From Streptomyces capoamus (GTDB taxonomy: Bacteria; Actinomycetota; Actinomycetes; Streptomycetales; Streptomycetaceae): a DNA stretch of 64,000 nt. The stretch spans positions 428,058-492,057 of the forward strand of contig NZ_BNBF01000001.1 in the NCBI RefSeq assembly GCF_014654935.1. Direction: 5' to 3'. Below are positions 58,651 through 64,000 of this stretch, in pieces. Position 1 is the first letter of the stretch; the number at the start of each line of letters is the position of its first letter. The notes below the pieces were generated by a model. That model was not told the DNA's origin, ran no database searches, and was given only the letters and a program-made list of their open reading frames with translations. Position numbers and translations under genes: made by a program.

Positions 58651-59030
58651 GTGCTGCTTGTGGGCTCCGCCCTCGGTCGGCCGGGCCGCTCCAGGGCCCG
58701 GCTCTGGGTGACCGCGCTGTTCCAGGGCTCGGTTCCGGAAGGGCTGTGCGGCTCGTGGGCCCGCCGCCGGGTGGGCCGGGTTGCTGGTGTGCCGGGCTAC
58801 GCGTGGGCTGTGCTGCTTGTGGGCTCCGCCCTCGGTTTGCCGGGCTACTTCAGGGCCCGGCTCCGGGTGGACCGCGCTGTTCCAGGGCCCGGCTCCGGGT
58901 GGGCTCGGCTCCGGAAGGACTGTGCAGCTTGCGGGCCCGCCGCCGGGTGGGCCGGGCTGCTGGTGCGCCCGGCCCCGGGTGGGCTGGGCTGCTCGTGCTC
59001 CCGGCCCCCGGTCGGCCGGGCTGCCCCTGT
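58651..59030. repeat. Degenerate 159-bp tandem repeat in a gene-free stretch
   Basis: The gap 58584-59050 holds no credible gene. From 58651 a unit beginning GTGCTGCTTGTGGGCTCCGC recurs at 58810 (159-base period, many substitutions and small indels), and a shorter diverged copy starts near 58986. Sub-motifs GGGCCCGGCTC, GGGTGGGC and GCCGCCGGGTGGGCCGGG recur inside each unit. Reading frames stay open on several strands only because the DNA is G/C/T-rich; codon bias is absent. Confidence 0.7.
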
Positions 59031-59050
59031 GCCCCGCCCCGCTGGGCCGC

Positions 59051-60667
59051 TCACTCGGCCGCGGCCAGCAGCCGTGCCTCGCTCTCCTCGTACCGGCGCC
59101 GGTTCTCGCGGCTCTCCGCGGCCCGGCGCCGGTGGTCGTAGCGGCTGCCCAGCCAGCCCGCCAGGTAGCCGAACGGGATCGACACCAGCCCGGTGGACTG
59201 CAGCGGGAACCAGCCGAAGTCCGCGTGCGGGAAGACGGCGGACGGCGTGCCCGAGACCGCCCTGGAGAACACCATCAGCACCAGCGCGCAGGCGGTGCCC
59301 CCGTAGAGGCAGGCCAGCAGGCCGGTACGGGTGAATCCGCGCCAGAACAGCGAGTACGTCAGGGCCGGGGCCACGGCCGACGCCCCGATGCAGATCGCCA
59401 GCGTGGTCAGCACGCCGACGTCCCAGTTCTGGACCAGGACGGAGAGCACGACGGCCACGGTCCCCACCGCCACGCTCGTCCACCCCGCCACCGTCATCTC
59501 CGTACGCGGTGCCGTCCCCTGCCGCCGCAGCGCGTGGGCGAACAGGTCGTGGGCGAGCGACGAGGCCGCGGCCAGGGTCATCCCCGCGACCGAGGACAGC
59601 AGCGTGATGAACACCGTGCCCGCCACGGCCGCGTAGAGGACGGTCGTGCTCGCGGAGCCGGGACCGCCGCCCAGCGCACGGGACAGCATGAGCACCGACG
59701 TCCTGCCGCGCGGATCGGCCGCGGTGAGGGACGGTGACCCCACCAGGGCCGCCGCGCCCGTACCCAGGATGATCACGAGCAGGCAGAAGGTGGTGACCGT
59801 GCCGACCGCCCAGGACATGGAGCGGCGCACGGCGGGAGCGTCACGTGCCGAGTACAGGCGCATCGTGATGTGCGGCAGGCAGGCCGCGCCGAGGATCACG
59901 GTGATCTGGAGACTGGCGAAGTCCAGCCGCTGGGCGGCGGAGGTGCCCAGCTGGAGCCCCTGGTGGAGGAATGCCGGGCCGGTGCCGCTGCCGCGCTCGG
60001 CGGCCCGGAGCACCTCTCCGGGGCTCCAGCCGAAGCGGTTCAGGACCAGGGCGGCGACCGTGACGCTGGTGCCGAGCAGCAGCACGATCTTGATCATCTG
60101 GACCAGCGCGGTGCCCCGCATGCCGCCGATCGCCGCGTAGACGATCATCAGGCTGCCGACGAGGACGATGCAGACCGTCCTGGCGCCGGCTTCGTGCGGC
60201 ATGCCCAGGATGAAGGTGAGCAGCGAACCGGCCCCCGAGAGCTGGACGACCAGGAAGGGCAGCGTCGCGGAGAGCGTCACCACGCAGGAGGCGATGCGCA
60301 CGGACCGGCCGGGCACGGTCCGGGCCAGCACGTCGCCCATGGTGAAGCTGCCGGCGTTGCGCAGCGGCTCGGCCAGCAGGAACATCAGCAGCACCAGCGA
60401 CAGGGCGGTGCTCACCGCAAGGACGTAACCGTCGTAGCCGGCGAGCGCGATGATGCCGGTGGTGCTCAGCACCGTGGCCGCGGAGATGTAGTCGCCCGCG
60501 ATCGCCAGGCCGTTCTTGAGCGGAGTGAGGGAGCGGTAGCCGGTGTAGAAGTTCGTCAGGTCGTCGCGGTCCGGTCCCGCCATGACGCACATCAGCAGGG
60601 TGAGGGTCACCAGGGTGCTGAACAGGACCAGAACCAGTGCCTGGGTCCCCGAGCCGTAGTCGTTCAT
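59051..60667 (-). CDS. Sodium:solute symporter (acetate/monocarboxylate type)
   Basis: A 538-residue SSS-family carrier with about 13 membrane segments. It starts TNFYTGYRSLTPLKNGLAIAGDYISAATVLSTTGIIALAGYDG, the ActP/MctC signature (the Na-binding region of helix 1 and the unwound part), and has GGMRGTALVQMIKIVLLL and SSVAGMTLAAASSLAHDLFAH. Such carriers import acetate, propionate or pyruvate with Na+ or H+. It forms a pair with the small membrane protein encoded upstream (ATGA overlap), the usual arrangement for ActP-type symporters. The C-terminal tail is cytoplasmic and Arg/Glu-rich. Confidence 0.9.
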   Translation of the reverse strand: MNDYGSGTQALVLVLFSTLVTLTLLMCVMAGPDRDDLTNFYTGYRSLTPLKNGLAIAGDYISAATVLSTTGIIALAGYDGYVLAVSTALSLVLLMFLLAEPLRNAGSFTMGDVLARTVPGRSVRIASCVVTLSATLPFLVVQLSGAGSLLTFILGMPHEAGARTVCIVLVGSLMIVYAAIGGMRGTALVQMIKIVLLLGTSVTVAALVLNRFGWSPGEVLRAAERGSGTGPAFLHQGLQLGTSAAQRLDFASLQITVILGAACLPHITMRLYSARDAPAVRRSMSWAVGTVTTFCLLVIILGTGAAALVGSPSLTAADPRGRTSVLMLSRALGGGPGSASTTVLYAAVAGTVFITLLSSVAGMTLAAASSLAHDLFAHALRRQGTAPRTEMTVAGWTSVAVGTVAVVLSVLVQNWDVGVLTTLAICIGASAVAPALTYSLFWRGFTRTGLLACLYGGTACALVLMVFSRAVSGTPSAVFPHADFGWFPLQSTGLVSIPFGYLAGWLGSRYDHRRRAAESRENRRRYEESEARLLAAAE

Positions 60668-61053
60668 CTCGCCGCCCCCGCATCCCGGACCGGCCGGAGC
60701 GCGCGCTCCCTGACGGCCCGCGCCAGCGGGTCCACCGACCGCTGCGCGCTGCGCCCGTACCAGAGGACGGCGCCGAAGGTGACGAGGAGCTGGAGGATCC
60801 CCAGGCCCATGCCCAGGCTCAGCTCTCCGGCGATCTCGGATCCCATCAGGTCCGGCGCCCCGCAGGACAGCGCCACGTAGACCACGAACGAGCCGAGCGC
60901 GGTGAGCGTGGAGACCCGGCGCAGTCCCCGGTAGGCCGAGCGGAGAGCGGTGAGGTCGGCGCCGGGCGCGTGGGGTGGCTGGTACTCCTGGTACTCCTGG
61001 TACGGCTGTGGCGTGTGCGACAGCGGTGGGTACCGGTCGTCGGGGTGTGTCAT
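60664..61053 (-). CDS. Small membrane protein, DUF485-like partner of the symporter
   Basis: A 129-residue protein. A Pro/Tyr/Gln-rich cytoplasmic N-terminus (YPPLSHTPQPYQEYQEYQPP) precedes two membrane segments (VSTLTALGSFVVYVALSCGAP; GLGILQLLVTFGAVLWYGRSAQ) linked by a short loop, the layout of DUF485 proteins that accompany ActP-type symporters. ATG 61053 has GGAAGG 8 bases upstream; the downstream symporter ATG overlaps its TGA. Probably required for assembly or regulation of the carrier. Confidence 0.85.
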   Translation of the reverse strand: MTHPDDRYPPLSHTPQPYQEYQEYQPPHAPGADLTALRSAYRGLRRVSTLTALGSFVVYVALSCGAPDLMGSEIAGELSLGMGLGILQLLVTFGAVLWYGRSAQRSVDPLARAVRERALRPVRDAGAAR

Positions 61054-61071
61054 CGCATGGCCTTCCGGTGC

Positions 61072-61110
61072 GGCTCGGGTCCGTGGCTCGGGTCCGTGGC
61101 TCGGGTCCGT
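61072..61110. repeat. Three perfect 13-bp tandem repeats
   Basis: GGCTCGGGTCCGT repeated three times without interruption (61072-61084, 61085-61097, 61098-61110), 19-57 bases upstream of the symporter-operon start. This leader element could be a variable-number tract. Confidence 0.9.
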
Positions 61111-61150
61111 GGGAGGTGGCGGTGCAGCGTCGGTGTGGCGGCGCACGATA

Positions 61151-61162
61151 CCGACTGGTTGG
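61151..61162. promoter_or_regulatory. TetR-like operator, site 1
   Basis: CCGACTGGTTGG is nearly self-complementary (consensus CCRACYRGTYGG). It shares 10 of 12 bases with site 2 and lies 98 bases upstream of the symporter-operon start and 99 bases from the reductase start. Confidence 0.5.
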
Positions 61163-61213
61163 AATGTGCGAGAGGGTCGAGAGCGTGTGGGGAATGTCAC
61201 GTACACTGACGTA

Positions 61214-61225
61214 CCTACTGGTCGG
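61214..61225. promoter_or_regulatory. TetR-like operator, site 2
   Basis: CCTACTGGTCGG, flanked by TA on both sides (TACC...GGTA), 63 bases centre to centre from site 1, or six turns of B-DNA, and 36 bases upstream of the reductase start. No TetR gene is present in the window. Confidence 0.5.
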
Positions 61226-61260
61226 TATGGTCGCGGGGAGCCGTATCGACAGGAGGCGTG

Positions 61261-62268
61261 ATGTCCGCGACCAACCGCCAGATCCGTCTGGCAGCCCGCC
61301 CCGTGGGCGAAGTGAAACCCGAGGACTGGGAGCACCACGCCGAACCCGTCGCGGAACCGGGTCCGGGCCGGTTCGCGGGCCGCACGCGCGTCATCTCCCT
61401 GGACCCGGCCATGCGCGGCTGGCTGGACGACCGCCCCTCCTATCTGCCGCCGGTGGGCATCGGCGAGGTGATGCGGGCCGGTTCGGTCGTCGAGGTCACC
61501 GCGTCGAACCATCCCGACTTCCGGCCCGGCGACCACGTGGTCGGCACCTTCGGCGTCCAGGAGTACGTGGTCTCCGACGGCCGGGGCGCCATGAAGGTCG
61601 ACACCTCCCTGGCCCCGCCCTCGACCTACCTCGGAGCGCTGGGCATGCCCGGCATGACCGCCTACTTCGGCCTGCTGGACGTCGGCGCGCTGCGGGACGG
61701 CGAGACCGTCGTGGTGTCCGGGGCGGCCGGCGCGGTCGGCACCATCGCCGGCCAGATCGCGAAGGCCAAGGGCTGCCGCGTCGTGGGCATCGCGGGCGGC
61801 CCGGAGAAGTGCGCCATGCTCACCGGTGAGCTGGGCTTCGACGCGGCGATCGACTACCGGGCCGAGGACGTCAAGAAGGCGCTGCGCGAGCACGCACCCG
61901 ACGGCATCGACGTCTACTTCGACAATGTCGGCGGCGACATCCTCGACACCGCCCTCACCCGGCTGGCGATGCACGCGCGCGTCGTGATCTGCGGCGCGAT
62001 CAGCCAGTACAACAACGCCTCGCCGGTCAAGGGCCCCTCCAACTACCTCTCGCTGCTGGTGCGCCGGGCCCGCATGGAGGGCTTCGTCGTCTTCGACTAC
62101 GCCAAGCGGTACGCCGAGGCGGCCCAGGAGATCTCCGCCTGGATCGGCGCCGGCCGCATCAAGGTCAAGGAGCACGTGGTGAAGGGCACCGTCGACGACT
62201 TCCCGGCCACCTTGCAGATGCTCTTCCGCGGCGAGAACGTCGGCAAGCTCGTGCTGGAGCTGGTGTGA
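61261..62268 (+). CDS. Zinc-free NADP-dependent MDR oxidoreductase (CurA/leukotriene B4 dehydrogenase type)
   Basis: A 335-residue medium-chain reductase lacking zinc ligands. It has TRVISLDPAMRGWLDDRPSYLPPVGIGEVMRAGSV at the N-terminus, the Rossmann loop VVVSGAAGAVGTIAGQIAKAKGCRVVGIAGG, and CGAISQYNN, the YNN-type motif of NADPH-dependent alkenal/one reductases. These reduce C=C bonds of enones. ATG 61261 has AGGAGG 4 bases upstream. Its TGA overlaps the GTG of the SDR gene, so the two oxidoreductases are made together. The TetR-like sites upstream suggest induction by a small ligand. Confidence 0.9.
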   Translation: MSATNRQIRLAARPVGEVKPEDWEHHAEPVAEPGPGRFAGRTRVISLDPAMRGWLDDRPSYLPPVGIGEVMRAGSVVEVTASNHPDFRPGDHVVGTFGVQEYVVSDGRGAMKVDTSLAPPSTYLGALGMPGMTAYFGLLDVGALRDGETVVVSGAAGAVGTIAGQIAKAKGCRVVGIAGGPEKCAMLTGELGFDAAIDYRAEDVKKALREHAPDGIDVYFDNVGGDILDTALTRLAMHARVVICGAISQYNNASPVKGPSNYLSLLVRRARMEGFVVFDYAKRYAEAAQEISAWIGAGRIKVKEHVVKGTVDDFPATLQMLFRGENVGKLVLELV

Positions 62269-63086
62269 GCGCCGGCGAGGCCCTCGGCAGGGGGCGGGCG
62301 CCGGGCGCCGCGCTGGCGGGCAAAGTGGCGATCGTCACCGGCGCCGCCGGCGGACTGGGCCGGGCCTCGGCGCTGGCCCTGGCCGGGGCGGGCGCGCGCG
62401 TGGTCGTCGCCGACCTCGACGCGCAGGGCGGGCGGGAGGTGGCCGACCTGGTCGACGGCGAATTCCGCGCCTGTGACGTCTCCGACCTCGACGCCAACCG
62501 GGCCCTGGTGCGGTTCACCGAGGATCGGTACGGCGGCGTCGACATCGCACTGCTCAACGCCGGGGTGGCGACCGGCTGCGGGGTCGGCGAGGACTTCGAC
62601 CCGGCTCGGTACCGCCGGGCGATGGGCGCCAACCTCGACGGCGTCGTCTTCGGCACCCACGCGGTACTGCCCGCGCTGCGGGCGCGCGGCGGAGGATCGA
62701 TCGTGGCCACCGCCTCCCTGGCGGGTCTGGCGGCGGTGCCGCTCGACCCCCTGTACGCGGCCAACAAGCACGCGGTCGTGGGACTCGCGCGCTCCCTCGG
62801 GCCGGCGCTCGCACCGGAGAACGTGCGCTTCAACGCCGTCTGCCCGGGCTTCGCCGAGTCGCGCATCATCGACCACCTGCGCGGCATGCTCTCCGAGCAG
62901 GGACTGCCCGTGATCCCGGCCGAGGCCGTGGCGGACGCGGTGCTGCGGATCCTCCTGGGCGACGGCACCGGGGAGTGCTGGTTCGTCCAGGCCGGCCGTG
63001 AACCCGAGCCGTTCCGTTTCCGCAACGTCCCGGGCCCGGTCAGGGCCGCCGACGTGACGGGGACCGGTGACTTGATCACCTCATAA
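62265..63086 (+). CDS. Short-chain dehydrogenase/reductase
   Basis: A 273-residue classical SDR. The cofactor motif is VTGAAGGLGRA (about residues 25-35), an Asp (VVADLD) favouring NAD(H), LNAGVA in place of NNAG, catalytic Ser in ATASLAG, and YAANK (Tyr and Lys). The C-terminal 35 residues extend past the usual SDR end. GTG 62265 overlaps the upstream TGA by four bases. Together with the enone reductase it could process a hydroxy/keto and unsaturated substrate in two steps, such as steroid or fatty intermediates; the exact substrate is unknown. Confidence 0.9.
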   Translation: MSAGEALGRGRAPGAALAGKVAIVTGAAGGLGRASALALAGAGARVVVADLDAQGGREVADLVDGEFRACDVSDLDANRALVRFTEDRYGGVDIALLNAGVATGCGVGEDFDPARYRRAMGANLDGVVFGTHAVLPALRARGGGSIVATASLAGLAAVPLDPLYAANKHAVVGLARSLGPALAPENVRFNAVCPGFAESRIIDHLRGMLSEQGLPVIPAEAVADAVLRILLGDGTGECWFVQAGREPEPFRFRNVPGPVRAADVTGTGDLITS

Positions 63087-63107
63087 AGGGTGCACTTCTC
63101 CATAATC

Positions 63108-63135
63108 TTGACTGACTCCACAAAAGGCGTACGGT
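63108..63135 (+). promoter_or_regulatory. Promoter TTGACT-16-TACGGT
   Basis: A -35 TTGACT (63108-63113) and -10 TACGGT (63130-63135) with a 16-base spacer, a good match to the vegetative SigHrdB-type consensus, 40 bases upstream of the ATPase gene. Surrounding sequence is locally AT-rich. It should drive the ATPase/Fur pair; a Fur operator nearby is possible, but none was identified. Confidence 0.55.
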
Positions 63136-63174
63136 CGGAAGGGAGAAAGCCGTAGATCCCCGAAGGGTGCCCGC

Positions 63175-63642
63175 ATGACCCGCACGATCCCCCGGGAGTA
63201 CCTTCCGGGCGGAGCGGTCCCCGGCCCGGCCGCCCCCGTGTCGTCTCAGGACGGGCCCTGGTCCCTGCCGTGGTCGCCGACCGCGTGCCGCCTCGCGCGG
63301 GACGTGGTGCGCGACGCGCTGACGCGATGGGGCCTCGCCGAGCTGGTCCCGGTCGCCGAACTGCTCGTGAGCGAGCTGGTGTGCAACGCGCTGCGGCACG
63401 GCACCGGCCCGCTGCGCCTCACCCTCCGGCGGACCCCGGACGTGCGCTGCGCGGTCAGTGACGGCTCGTCACGCCCGCCGCGTCCCACCGACGCGGGCCC
63501 CGAGGACGAGGGCGGGCGCGGACTGGCCCTCGTGGACACCCTGGCCGCGCGGTGGGGCCATGAACGCGACCTGCCCTCGGGCAAGACCGTGTGGTTCGAC
63601 CTGCCCGGCGCGGCGGACGAGCAGGGCGGCGAGGCAGCATGA
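63175..63642 (+). CDS. Anti-sigma-factor-type ATP-binding protein
   Basis: A 155-residue stand-alone HATPase_c_2 protein of the RsbW/SpoIIAB type: the N-box in AELLVSELVCNALRHGTGPLRLTL (Glu and Asn for Mg-ATP), CAVSDGSSRPP for the G1 region and DEGGRGLALVDTLAARWGHE for G2. Streptomyces have dozens of these; they bind sigma or anti-anti-sigma factors, or act as orphan kinases. ATG 63175. Its stop overlaps the Fur-family start by four bases, an unusual partnership suggesting joint control. Confidence 0.88.
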   Translation: MTRTIPREYLPGGAVPGPAAPVSSQDGPWSLPWSPTACRLARDVVRDALTRWGLAELVPVAELLVSELVCNALRHGTGPLRLTLRRTPDVRCAVSDGSSRPPRPTDAGPEDEGGRGLALVDTLAARWGHERDLPSGKTVWFDLPGAADEQGGEAA

Positions 63643-64000
63643 CGCGTCCGGCCCCCGGCGGGGAGCCGATGGCGCTGGCCGCCGCGCACCTGCGCGCGGC
63701 GGGCCTGCGGGTGACCGTCCAGCGGATGGCCGTACTGGCGGCGGTTTCCGAGTCGGCCGGCCACCTCGACGCCGACGCCCTGCGCGAGCGCGCCCGGCGG
63801 GTCACGGGCGCCCTGTCCCTGCAGGCCACCTACAACGTGCTGCGCGCCCTCACGGAGGCCGGTCTGGTCCGGTGCACCCAGATCCCCGGTCACCCGGCCC
63901 GCTACGAGGTCGAGCACCGCGACAACCATCACCACTTCGTGTGCCTGCGCTGCGCCGCCATCCGCGATGTCGAGTGCACGGTGGGTGCGGCGCCCTGCAT
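63639..64000 (+). CDS. Fur-family regulator (3' end outside window)
   Basis: The first 120 codons of a ferric-uptake-regulator family protein. The winged helix spans about residues 15-85 (LRAAGLRVTVQRMAVLAAVSESAGHLDADALRERAR, LSLQATYNVLRALTEAGLV), followed by the hinge and start of the metal-binding dimer domain with HRDNHHHFVCLRCAAIRDVEC (His cluster and CxxC). The pattern resembles FurA/CatR-type peroxide- or iron-responsive repressors, often next to a catalase gene; the catalase, if any, would be beyond the window. ATG 63639 sits in an ATGA overlap. Confidence 0.9.
   Translation, partial: MTRPAPGGEPMALAAAHLRAAGLRVTVQRMAVLAAVSESAGHLDADALRERARRVTGALSLQATYNVLRALTEAGLVRCTQIPGHPARYEVEHRDNHHHFVCLRCAAIRDVECTVGAAPC

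Noticed and set aside
58644-59334. ORFs of 160-230 codons across the repeat region
   Set aside because: They run in several frames at once, are low-complexity and extend into the symporter gene; no third-position GC signal.
1-64000. tRNA, rRNA, insertion sequences, integrase or attachment sites
   Set aside because: No cloverleaf, rRNA core sequence, transposase/integrase domain or flanking direct repeats were recognised anywhere in the window.

Overview
The window looks like chromosomal DNA of a Streptomyces species. Third codon positions are almost all G or C, GTG and TTG starts are frequent, tightly packed genes join through ATGA/GTGA overlaps, and the gene families are typical of the genus (PAS-GAF-SpoIIE-HATPase phosphatases, a LuxR regulator with an NB-ARC-type ATPase, a type III PKS, a tendamistat-type amylase inhibitor, a vWA/MoxR pair). 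I see no rRNA, tRNA, insertion sequence, phage gene or CRISPR array.

Left part (1-28652). After the start of a truncated secreted protein with an Ig-like domain of L,D-transpeptidase type and a PAP2 phosphatase, 21 genes run on the minus strand from 28652 down to 1243. Most neighbours overlap by 4 bases. They form a complete Wzx/Wzy-type polysaccharide locus: a priming sugar transferase, two Wzz-like chain-length proteins with degenerate kinase-like domains, a flippase, an O-antigen-polymerase-like protein, three glycosyltransferases, a nucleotide-sugar dehydrogenase, an AsnB-type amidotransferase, a two-domain oxidoreductase, a heparinase-type lyase, a beta-helix lipoprotein and a polysaccharide pyruvyl transferase. 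A distinctive sugar-building block (1243-3128 and 6581-11554) has an RfbF-like nucleotidyltransferase, a TylCIII/TcaB9-type C-methyltransferase, an epimerase/dehydratase, a PIG-L deacetylase, a DUF4910 peptidase-fold protein, an RmlC-like epimerase and a GSA-type aminotransferase. The likely product is an amidated and/or pyruvylated exopolysaccharide with a branched, amino-modified sugar. The only real gap inside the run (27098-27173) holds two strong hairpins.

Middle part (29264-39922). A three-gene minus operon (ATP-grasp enzyme, PEP-synthase-like dikinase, MFS exporter) diverges from a PAS-LuxR regulator. It looks like a small uncharacterised biosynthesis-and-export system. Next come a putative leaderless 18-codon ORF, an unknown protein, a MoxR AAA ATPase and a protein joining a zinc-peptidase-like HExxH domain to a vWA domain, all on the plus strand and partly translationally coupled.

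Right part (39956-64000). This is mixed: a GNAT acetyltransferase; a tendamistat-family alpha-amylase inhibitor; a 50-residue basic protein; three large SpoIIE-type phosphatases with C-terminal anti-sigma-type kinase domains; a stand-alone type III polyketide synthase; a lipoprotein whose only well-placed start is ATC; a zinc-ribbon/NB-ARC/LuxR regulator; a TAT-exported intradiol dioxygenase; a PadR regulator whose operator lies between its -35 and -10 boxes and which is probably leaderless; an acyl-CoA dehydrogenase followed by a degenerate 159-bp repeat; an acetate-type SSS symporter with a small partner; a zinc-free reductase plus SDR pair behind two TetR-like sites; and an anti-sigma-type ATPase overlapping a Fur-family regulator cut by the window end.
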